The translations under genes were made by a program, and so were the position numbers. A stretch of 64,000 nt of DNA from Fasciolopsis buskii (lineage: Eukaryota; Platyhelminthes; Trematoda; Plagiorchiida; Fasciolidae), in NCBI GenBank assembly GCA_008360955.1, contig LUCM01009251.1, positions 1 through 64,000 on the forward strand. The letters are read 5' to 3'. A model generated the notes under the pieces. The model was given only the letters and a program-made list of their open reading frames with translations. It was not told the DNA's origin and ran no database searches. This document shows, piece after piece, positions 13,040 to 23,500 of the stretch (position 1 is the stretch's first letter; each line of letters opens with the position of its first letter).

Positions 13040-14260
13040 AAACATATATAAATATGCAGTATTCACCCGCTTGAAAATATGCATGGTGCCAAAGCAACAA
13101 CACGTAAATGGAATTAGGCAAAAGGGGGACAAACAAAATGGGAAAAATAATAAACCATAACAAATCGACCGATTCTTGGTGTTTTCATCGCACTCATTTC
13201 GTGATGCTTTTGTTGGTTTCGGATCAAGTTTAAGGGGAATGAGTTATACGGACAGGCCCCACAGCGTTCACGACAGTGACTGCGGTTCTGAACTACATAT
13301 CAACGTCTCCAACCGACAACAATCCTCGCTTCTTGAGCCCCGACTAGGAAGACGGAAGCACCAACCGAGGACAAAGCCGAAGCTAACTTCCTCGTACCTC
13401 CACGCCAAATCGTACACTGATCGCCACCCCGCTTCTTCCAACCCTACATAGCACGTGAAAAAGAGCACGAAAGGTCGACGGTGGGCGAGCATGCGCAATA
13501 CGTGTCCAAGCCATCTAAGGCGACATATAGCGATTACCTCAGTCAGAGGACGGCTGTTTGCACTCAACATACGACTACTCACGTGGTCATTTCTCACCCG
13601 ATGTACCCACCAAACACAAGCACTGCTTCGAAGACATCGATGGTCAAAAACAGGATGTCATCGGGCATTATCAATGCGGGTCGACGAGGTCTGGCAACCG
13701 TAAAGCAAAACACTGCGAATCGTGGCACTGTTCACCCTTCTCTTGAAAAAAGGCTGGATTTCATGGGGGCGTCACAAGTGTCGTAGGTTCGTGATAGCTG
13801 TACTGGTCTTTGAGATTCGCAATAGGAATATTTTTCCAGTACCTCCGCCAGGACTAATTAGGCTCTTGAGATATTTGGAGCTGTTGAATACCTCTGACAA
13901 GTGCAAGGGTAGGCCCTTGTCAGTCTTGAAGAAGTACCTTGCATTTTGAAAGTGCAAAGCATATATCGTACCTAGAGATTTCACTTACCAAGCGGTCCGA
14001 AGCGCATTGAGTTACCTGTGCATTGTCACTCAACGAAGCAATGTCATCGGCATACTCTAATTCAAAGGCCTAGATGGATCGTTTTGTGGGACATCCCCTA
14101 TGATTAAGTCGTACTGCACTGGAGACAACGAAAGATGGCAAAGGCTGACTATAAGTCCTAACTCGACTTGACATATGACGGCACAACTGTTTGAGGACCG
14201 ACACATGCTCCACAGGCCCTCAGCTTCAACGGAGACTAAGTAGAACATTGATCAGTGAAG
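13040..14260 (-). mobile_element. RTE-like retrotransposon, 3' half, decayed (copy A)
   Basis: Minus-strand conceptual translation gives the RTE order. ELEYADDIAS, with an intact YADD encoded at 14,043-14,054, is followed by LHFQNARYFFKTDKG (usually SPSKCKVLLQDW) and LISPGGGTGKIFLLRIS near 13,850. Then come KRRVNSATIRSVLLYGCQTS near 13,700, HPVFDHRCLRSS, and the typical C-terminal block ICRLRWLGHVLRM near 13,510. Frameshifts and at least three stops interrupt it, and the endonuclease is absent (5' truncated). The low-coordinate end, which is the element's 3' end, runs into TA-rich simple sequence near 13,030-13,055, as is common for RTE tails. Positions about 13,046-13,660 recur almost identically at 34,144-34,758. 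Confidence 0.82.
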
Positions 14261-17200
14261 CAGAAGAGATCTATAGTAACAATCGGTAACACCGTTCATG
14301 ACCACAAGGCCGATGTATTTGTAGAAACTTTCTGGCAATCCGCCGCATTTCTGCGGCCGGTTTCAGGAAAATATGTGTCTATTCCTGAAAATTCACAAGA
14401 TTGTAGTTTTAAAACACCCGACTTTCTCTTTTCCGTGAATTTTGCAAGCAACGTCTAGTTGGAGCGGTTTTTCTAGGTGCACTCTGTTGGTGCAGTGGAG
14501 CAAACTCTTATCCCAAAAGAAATTATACGCATGTCGTTAAAAGTAAACGCTCTTCTCATTTCTGACCAGGTTGAGGGAAGACAGTGCTCAAATGTGATTT
14601 AGCTCTTGACGCTTTAGACCAAAGTTGATGCCTGTCCATTTTTTATCATTATCTCAAAAATATTAATCTCTGATGCTTGCTCACACCAAACATAATCCAA
14701 CATAGGAAAGAATTAGATCACTGTGTCGTTTTGTCTTTCATCCTGGTTACTTCTAGCGAGTAGAAAATGCAACTGTGTCCACAACTCATCAATTTTGACG
14801 AAAAATGCCGTCCCTCAGGATGGATTTTCGTTTGTGACAAAATTATTCAGACGAACATCATTTTCAGGCTAAGGAGTACTAAAACTATTATTATAAAATT
14901 GCACGTGACCTTCTTTCACTTAAAATACAAAGAGTAGGCCAAAAATGTCTAAGTGAAATGCAAAATATTGACAAGCTAGTCCAGTTTAGTTTGAGGGACT
15001 AAATTCCGCACTAATATTCTCTGATTTTGATTGCACCCTCGCGGCACGAAGTCATCGTAGAAAAATGTTATGTGCCAAAAGACCATAGAGAGACAAAACA
15101 TATTTCTAGCACAAGAATACCACTGACCGCAGCACTTAACCGTGCCACATAAGGTCTTCAATCACCACCTATTGAGGACTACAGTCAAGTAATGAAACTC
15201 GAAGTATGTGAGACAATCTACCAGTTAACGTTTTGTGACCCTTCCTCCAGGTCATCCGATGAACCACTCTGACCAATCTTCTAATCATTATCTGCCTCCA
15301 AGAACGGTGTATACTGAGAAATTCTACCAGCAAGCAAGCTTGACACAGGGCTAAATGCCTTTAGTCTATGTTGATCCAAGACCTTTTTGATTGGCTGAGT
15401 TCTATGGTTTAGTGTTCTACGCGCAATCCCAACTTCGCTGTAAACTTTCTACCACCATACTCTGACAAAGCAACGAAACCATTGGTGTTCAAACATCGTC
15501 GGTCTTGGGACGTTTTTATCGGCGAAGTATTTTACAATCACAACTATCTAAGGCACTGTTGGGGATAGAACGCATATAAATGGAATCTTCAGTGGCTTAT
15601 TTGGACGTCTTACCGATTGTTTGCAATTCTGCGCGTGGATCTATTGGCAATGGTGGCAGCATTTTTCTAAAAAGTTTTATGTCACTTGAACATTAGCCGG
15701 GAAAATTGCCACCTACTTAGCATTTGAACGAACGGTAGATCAGGACGGTATTTTATAAAGGGGGAGACACTTTCGCTTCCTGTCCTTGATTGCTTATTTG
15801 ATGACCTCATGGTATGCAATGATAACTACCGTAAATCAAGGCCCCCCTTCCCAAATCTCTATGGGAAAAGACTCCGAGTTTCATGTTGGCTTGCTTTTTC
15901 CGTATGCCAAAGACCCGGGTTAAGATAGTATTATGCTTTTGGTTATTGTTTTAGTTGAAATTCGACACTGTTTTGCGCACAGATTCCCCGTTGTTTCAGT
16001 TGTTGGTATTAAGTGAATTAATAAAAGAATTACGAAGATAAACTGTACTTTTTGTCACTAACGAATTCAGTTACAGTTGAACTGCTATCAAACGGGATAC
16101 TCACTGAGAGGTGGGCACGATCCTGTCATCTAGGTCCTCGCTAACTGCGTCCTAAGATTACCTCATTGATACTCTAAAATGCGTTCCACAACGTAGTGAC
16201 AGAATTTCCTGCTATTTATGTGATTCTGTAGAATCAGTCACCAAACCATCATACCCAAGAGATGTATCGGACTTTATCGATTCCATATTTAGTTTAGAAG
16301 TGGCTACTCTGAAGTGATTATGAAAAGGTGTTTGATTAATGTTTCATGCGTAAACACTTATCCATTGCCAGCAAATCTTTTAAACAGATCTCGGTCACCA
16401 GTGCGACATTCAGTAGCTTTACGACTTGTATTTTATAACACTGTAACAACCTCCTGGTTGCACGGTTTCCCAGGAAGAAATAAAGTGAATCTGGTAGGAC
16501 GAAATAGTTCCGGGACATCATCACTTTCTTGCACGTTCTTGCACTGTGAATGCAGTTGCACTCACTTCTGGAAAGCAAACAGAAAAATCGATACAGATAT
16601 AAAACCAATCACAACAATGTGGTATATACCAACGGAGTTCAGCAAACTATTCCAATCACTGAAAATCTTAAGGAAAGCGCGCTAAATTTCGAGTCCATGC
16701 AAGGGTTTATTAAGATAAAGCTATTGGTCTGGAGGTTTCAGATCAAGCATATGTAGTTATGTAATAGGCATGCTTTTTATCCATTTATCTGAACTATTTC
16801 GGTTCTGTTAGTCATATTATTATCTGAATCATCAGTAAGTAATAGTGAAAAAAGGTCTCCATGAGCCATTGAACTTAAGAAGTTTGTATTATTCAACTAG
16901 TAAGGCTAATTTGTGAAAAAGATTGCACATTTGCACTTTTCAAGAACATATGCGAATGTTACCGTAGATATGACATGCAAAATCAACGAAATAGAAGACC
17001 GCCACTTTGGGAACCAACTGCGATCAATGGGCTTCTGGAACACAGGTGCCGATTGCTCCTCTTTTCACTAGAAGCTCGAGCCTGGCAGAGGTTACCTGAG
17101 TTTATCTTAAAGAGATGGTCAAAAATTATTTTTTTCAGCATAACAATCAGGCTATACTATTAGTAAAATAAATACCAAACATGTCGCAAGACCACCAGAG

Positions 17201-17740
17201 GCTTAAGAAGAATTACATCCATCTGTACACTAGATGATTTGTTTAATAAAAACCATAAAACGCAAAATCAGGAAGCCCCGTGGTATCAATATAGCAATGA
17301 AATTTCCGTGAAACTGCAATGAAATTAAACGTTGTTTTTTCATACTTCTATGGCCAACACATTTTATACTTTGGCTGTACGAAGATCAGGCACATCCGGT
17401 TATGACTTCACAGGAGAGAATGAAATCGCTTTATCAAATTTGCCACTCTAAGGTTTGGTCCCGATACTCTGCGATGATTTTTCGATGCCTTTCGAGTTTT
17501 TCCTTGCTAACTGGAGATATTTCGGGTTTTACTAAACTTCAACAACTGTTGTTGATTGTTCATTCTCACCTTGTCATAGATCGTGACCAGTCCAATGTTT
17601 TTGGTACCGCAGATTTTAATTCTCTTGTTATTTTCCGACGGGAACCTATACTTCTCGAGGTTGTTTTTTTAAATGTTGCGCGGTTGAAAATGTTCTGTGG
17701 CTGCAAAAAGATTCATCAAACCTCGCCCTGTGATTAGCTC
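14261..17740. other. Intergenic or unrecognised DNA
   Basis: Frames up to 123 codons are present (plus 16,314-16,685), but none has recognisable motifs or supported exon edges. No RNA gene or ordered repeat was seen. Confidence 0.4.
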
Positions 17741-17764
17741 TTTCACCTATCGACCAAGACCACT

Positions 17765-18180
17765 CCACAGGACTATATAAACGATAGAGCTCACGCGACC
17801 TCTGACTTGTATTAGTGGGTCATCAATGAACGTGCGGTCGTGTTCCGTGTTCGTCTTCTCTCTTGCTAGCAGATTTGGCTAGTCGTTAGAATTCCGCGCT
17901 CTGTTTCCGTGACTGCTTACTCAAGAGGGCATCTAGTCCGTTCCATTTTGTTGTGCGACTACGGAACTTGAAGGCTCAAGTTCGAATCATTGTGCCTCCA
18001 ACCTCAGTGTGTCATCCTCCTGCTAGACTGCGGACGTTGTGTTCTTGTGCTTTTGTGTGAGGCCTACTGCTGAATTTTGTGTTTCAGTTTTGTTTATTGA
18101 TCAGTAAATCTGGTTAATACAGTGCATCTGAAGATCGGGCTCAAGTTTGTAAGCGCGGGATGCGATATCACTGAAGCACG
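17765..18180 (+). promoter_or_regulatory. Promoter-like or LTR-like block with TATA box
   Basis: A canonical TATA box (tatataaa, about 17,774-17,781) lies in the context ccacaggactatataaacg. It is followed by about 400 bp of pyrimidine-rich, relatively GC-rich sequence that differs from its AT-rich surroundings. A B-box-like word (gttcgaatca) occurs near 17,970. This could be the U3/R/U5 of an LTR element, since open but unidentified frames follow, or the promoter of the BTB-BACK gene that begins further downstream. No second LTR copy was found in the window, so neither reading is secure. Confidence 0.28.
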
Positions 18181-18197
18181 ACTGTCGTCCTTGTGCT

Positions 18198-18964
18198 TTG
18201 TGCACCCTGGATATTCAGGAACAGAAATTCAGAACTTTTACTCTGCTGGGGGCCAAGTTTGAAGCTATTCGTCATTCTCTTGGTCGATGCGGATTGCTGT
18301 ATTTTTCGCACTTTCATCTACAGGTAGCTTACGATGGACTAATTGTGAATCTAAATAACGCTGGCCGGTTTGGCCAAATTGGGGCGAGTGAAGCGTTATG
18401 CCCCAAGCCCTGTTTAGTTACTTCCTTGAATCTATTGACTTGCCCAACTCCCCGAGTATTACAGCTGTTCCGAATTATTTGCCGACAATTCGGTGCCCAG
18501 TTGAGTCACATTTTAAAAGTCCCACTTGATGATATGAGACTGGAACGTTTTACAGCTCTTTCATTCTGTGACTGTGACAAAATACCTGGTGGTAGACTTA
18601 CTCCAAGGAAGAGAAGTTTTGGGGATTCGATTATTGTTCATCGTTTACTCAAGAGTTTGAATTTCTTCTGGAACCCTCTGCTCATATGGTGGAGGGTGGG
18701 TTAAGCATCATCTGGATGAACCTTTGCCAGGGCTGTGGCAATTGGAGTAGGCGTAGACCAACTGCTGATGGGATTGTGTTTGGCGGAGCTTTACGGGATG
18801 TTTGTTTCTTGCCAATTGTCATGGACGTTCAAGAAGATGAAATTTCCTTCTCACTGGATCATTATCCTTCCCCCATAAAACCCCTAGATTGTTTCACCCG
18901 GGACCGTTGGATAAATCTTTTGAAATCGTTTTGCTCATTAAGTTTCCTAAATTATACACCCTAA
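18198..18964 (+). other. Unassigned open frames downstream of the TATA block
   Basis: Two overlapping frames (18,198-18,704 and 18,686-18,964) give 168 and 92 codons. The first begins at a non-ATG codon. I recognise no domain, zinc finger, protease or RT motif. They could be a gag-like region of an unidentified LTR element or simply chance open frames; composition alone does not decide it. No supported splice sites connect them to the BTB exons at 20.3 kb. Confidence 0.22.
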
Positions 18965-19611
18965 GGTTATTTCATCTGCATTCGGAGACGAAGCCGCAGG
19001 GTAATCTAAAAGACGATTCAAGAATGGAAAGTGCAAAACAAATTGAGACTGACTTCGGTCTTGTCTTCGAGCAAGTCTAAACAGGGACTCAGAAATCGCA
19101 AATAATTCACCGGCATTTCACGCAGGTGCCGATCTGCTAAGTGTCTCTGCTAAAAACATTAAAAAGCAGAACTTCATTGGAAATGAAAGGCATTTTTGTT
19201 CTCCGGTTGCCTTAGTAGCGTCCGACTATCATTCACCAGCTTATGACTGTTGTTTAATAGCACTGACCTTAATACTTCCTTACTACCATATTCTCGTCGG
19301 CACTTGCCACAGTTCAAGGGCTTTTGACAATGCGAATTTTTCACTCTGGAGCTTGACTGTAGGACTTCGACGCCTGATTCTCTAACCTACCGAATATAGT
19401 GCAGAATTGACACGTCGTTTGGCAACCTGTATTGCATAAATCATTTATGAATTTTCTGACCAACTCTATGCCATTTCCCGTGTTACTCCAGAACTGTGGC
19501 AAACTTGTTCGCACTTATGTCAAATATTTTCGGGTTTGAATGAGAATGTATATCTGTTTCCCGGTCGTACAACCCCAGCAAATTGCAAAGCAATTTATAA
19601 ATAATTAGTGC

Positions 19612-19760
19612 CCCTTACGTTGCGTGGGCACAAATGTGCCCAGTTTAAGTGAATCAGGTTTCAGGCTCATGCAAACGAGGTCTCTAACGTCAATAGAATG
19701 ACAATTCCGAATAGTTTTATCATAAGCCTGAATAATTTTAATGTAGTTCCGAAAAAATGT
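19612..19760 (-). repeat. Dispersed repeat family, copy 1 (reverse orientation)
   Basis: The reverse complement reads agacctcgtttgcatgagcc, followed by a gggcacatttgtgccc core near 19,626-19,641. This matches, in the same order, the direct copies near 27,275-27,545 and 47,520-47,765. The core is itself a small inverted repeat (gggcac / gtgccc). No coding capacity is apparent; it may be a non-autonomous mobile element or an old LTR piece. Confidence 0.5.
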
Positions 19761-20274
19761 GGGAAGTCGTACGACGAAAAGACAATTTAGGATGAGTCAT
19801 ACTGTTTAGTGCATTCTCTTGAGAAGCGTCGAATGACTTTTTGATAGTGACCTTAGCTCATAAGCAAAAACCAACGATAACCATCTTGTTTTCGGTACTT
19901 TGCAAGTGATTGATTGCATCAGATTTGGATTTAAGTTATTTGAAAATTAATAATAAGTCAATTTGCAGTCTAAAACATTAGCTAGAATTCGACTGACTTA
20001 ACGGCAATAAGTCAAATCTCCGCCTCTGACTTGGCCACCAAAATTAGGTGCGATACAACCTTCCGACACTCATCAACACAACTTTTTCGTCATGAAACTG
20101 AGTATACAGAAACTATTTCGGTAATACAAATTGCACTGAAGCAGTTATGAAGTGAAAAATATACTGAATTGCGATGCCACACTCCCCATTTCTCGATGGA
20201 ATCGGTCAAGACAATTCGGTACTTTATTCAAACCGACAATAAGTCCCATTTTATTTCTTTTCCCCTAATATCAG

Positions 20275-20506
20275 TGATACACGGTTTCTCGTTGGTCAGA
20301 GAGTACAAGCCATCTACGGGCACAAAGCTGTAGTTGCATCCAGATGCATTTCAATGAGTACCATTCTGCTACCTAGCAGCACGGATCTGATGCAATCATC
20401 TAGGAGCTCGCACCTGTTCAAAAATGTAGAACCCGAGGTGTTTCGTTTGGTCTTGCGATTCATTTATACAAATTCCATTCGATTTAATAACTTGAACACA
20501 GAAAAG
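20275..20506 (+). CDS. BTBD19-like gene, exon with BTB core
   Basis: The acceptor ctaatatcag ends at 20,274, and the exon begins with one base completing a codon, then GAT (Asp) at 20,276. It encodes the BTB beta-sheet and A-helices. An internal ATG at 20,354 is the first Met in the exon, but it lies inside the domain, after conserved residues, so it is not the true start. The exon ends in NTEK at donor aag|gtgaac. Confidence 0.78.
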
Positions 20507-23500
20507 GTGAACCCGAAATTTCCTCCTCTAAACGGATGACGAATTTATCCAGTTGATTGATTTACTTCGTGCCAGTTTACGATTTCAACTCACGGAGTTG
20601 GCCAAGGTAAGATTTTGTGAAGCGCGCGGAGGCTACTATTCCGGACACTAAATGACAATCTTCTAAAAAGCTTGTAGAGACTCATCTCGCTGGTCTGATC
20701 AATACTGAAACAGTATTTGGTTTATTAAACATAGCGGTGAGACATAAAAGCACCGACCTGGCGAACAAGGCGATGAAATTCCTATGTGCGAATCCACAGG
20801 TAAGAGTCAGAAAACTAAAATAAATCGTTCCTAAATAGTCTTGTTCATATGCTAAGTAAATTTTTTTTGAATTATCATTATCTGTCTGAATTCGACAACA
20901 CTACAATTATATAATGTTTATGTAAACCACTGTTGGACCATTAACATTGATTTAGCTTGATCCAGTCAAAACATTCAACTGTCGGAGAATGACTTAGGTT
21001 TACCATCTGAAACTCGTAATCTACAGTGGTTACCTGGCAGTGATCAGCAAAACCTTGTTCCCCATTCCTGAACGTACAGTATCATTCTCTCGCAGTGATT
21101 GCGACTAGCTTTTCAAGTACCTATCATGACTTGGTCGGTCACAAAGGTCGATCAGTAATTGGTTTTTGTTACCTTTAAAGCGGTTCCTACAATCAGTTCT
21201 CTGGGTTGAATGAATTTTTACCTCGATTTGGCTTCGAATCAAATGGTGTGGAGTGGGCAAGTTGTCGGAGTGCCAAAGTGAGTAAAAGAATTTTTAACTT
21301 ATTTTGGAGAATCCACTAACATCGCGCATTTAAAAATCAACCTGACAAGTGAGAATGAAACTCTGCTACTTATCTACCATGAGCACCATTTTCGAAATGC
21401 AAACTACATCAGTGACTATTTACTTCTGGTCAATCACTATTTCAGCGGTAGCAAACCTAGTTTTCAATCGCCGAACTAGCTTTGACGATCACTTACCGAC
21501 AGAAGCAAACATAACACTAGAGCACAGTCCCGAGGAACACATTGACGTGTTTTGAAGACTTTTTCAGATGCCATTGGAAACTACACGTTACATGGAACGC
21601 AAAACATTTTACCTTACTTTCGTAGGCAACTGAGGACCTTTCCAAAGTTGTTTGAAAGTTAGATAGGAATTGTTAGTTATCATTTTTCTCTTAGCATATT
21701 GCATTGTGCACGCCACTGTTTTAAATAACTAAGCATACAGTACCTTGGGCTCCCACAGAAAGGCTGGGTTAATGCAGCAGATGACGTCAAATTTTTGCAT
21801 TGGCTTTGGACTAAATTGCAAAGTTTCTGGTTAACATGAGTGGTAGTCTAGAAGGAAGTTTGTATGAACACATTAAATTTTACGGATATCTTCGTCAGCT
21901 AAATTGATATATTTCGTTTGAATGTAGAAGTCTCGTGACGGGACGGGCGATGTTTTGTTCTTTTACTTTCTTCTTGTCGTCTGTATCTACCAAACATTTC
22001 CGGTTTGTTCGGAAATAATAAACAGGACTCGTAAACTAAGCCACCATCTAGTCTAACAGAGACACTGTATTCCCAGAAGTAATAGTTTGATGAGTAAGTC
22101 AGTAATTGTTTTACTAGCACAATCGTTCCGCCGTATTCTCATTCACAGATGATGACAACCTGAAAGATGTCCCTGTTATAACAAATGCAGTGAACTGCAC
22201 ACTTCCGAACTTACTGCCCAACTGAAGCTTGGGTGGAAAATTGAAAACATTTAAAAGTGCTCATCCTAAGTGTTCAAAGAACCGCCTGAATTTAAATCAT
22301 CCAAATGGACGGAGTTTGACATTTGCCTTGCTAATTTTTACGGTGCACTGGTTGTCATTCAAATAGAAATGCACATTCTTCATGTGAGCGTGAATTTCTT
22401 ATTGAGAAACACGAATAACTGGGGCCGTACGGCCAGTAGTTCCTCTAATGGTTTTTCCTCACTGAACAAATTGGGATATTACATGAAGAACAGTATCACG
22501 TAACTTTTGGACACTGTTGGAGGACTGATGTTAACTTCTGGTTTCTAGCAGCATTTCACTGCACATCTTTCTTATTGACAGACGATTCTGCAGACAGTCT
22601 AGCCGAGGAAAATCGAACGGCTCAGGGTTGGGATCTTGACCTACCTTCGAGTTCGATCAGCTATACGGTAATGTAACCAATGATTGTCGACTGATTTTGT
22701 TTCTAAGTTTATTCTCGATAGTTTTAATTGATTTGCTTGAGATTTCCATGAGGATAATCAGTTTCTGAGATGTAATAATGGGTATGAGCCGCGTATGCTC
22801 GTGCAATTTCTTTCAATAAGCAATAGAATCTAGGTTTGAAATGTCCGACAATCCCTCGGTATAGCCTATTGACTCAGGGGCAGGAGCACGCGCTAATTGA
22901 AACATGCGCATGGTACCCATATTTGAGTTTGAACTCAAAACCGGTTAAACGAATTCCCATGAAGCTCTGTCCGGCGAGCTAAAATAAGTGAAACTTCCGA
23001 AAAACTACGGATTTTTCTGACCAAGTGGACACACTTTCAAATTTTAAAACTATGTTGTTTCCTAATATCAGGACCGGACGACGTAAGGACTGTATGGAAA
23101 AATTGATGCGCTATGTATTGCCTTTAATTATGAATGATATAATGTTAATATCACGCCGTTGTTCATAGTTAAGATTCATCAGCGTTTCAACTATCGCGAT
23201 TAGTACATCTCAAGGGAAGTTTTGTAATCAGTGCGTGAAACTGACACTTATTTCATCGCTAACCAAAAGAACTGAAAGTCTATGCAGTGATGACACCGAA
23301 GGTAAAGAAGAACTAAAATTCCTAAGCCGCGTCTTGCAAGACGCCTCGTAAGAAAACAAATAGAAACTTGCATATCAGCAATAAAGAAAGAAAAGAAAAA
23401 AGGCCTCAGTCGGAATTCCATATATATCAGGCAATTCGGAAACAATAAGTAAGGCCCTCAGTGACTCTATCCATTCACACCTTCTTCCGGGTTGATAATA

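Noticed and set aside
13176..13703. Plus-strand frames over RTE copy A (and the same over copy B)
   Set aside because: They are shadows of the minus-strand RTE coding region, where LGHVLRM and related blocks are read.
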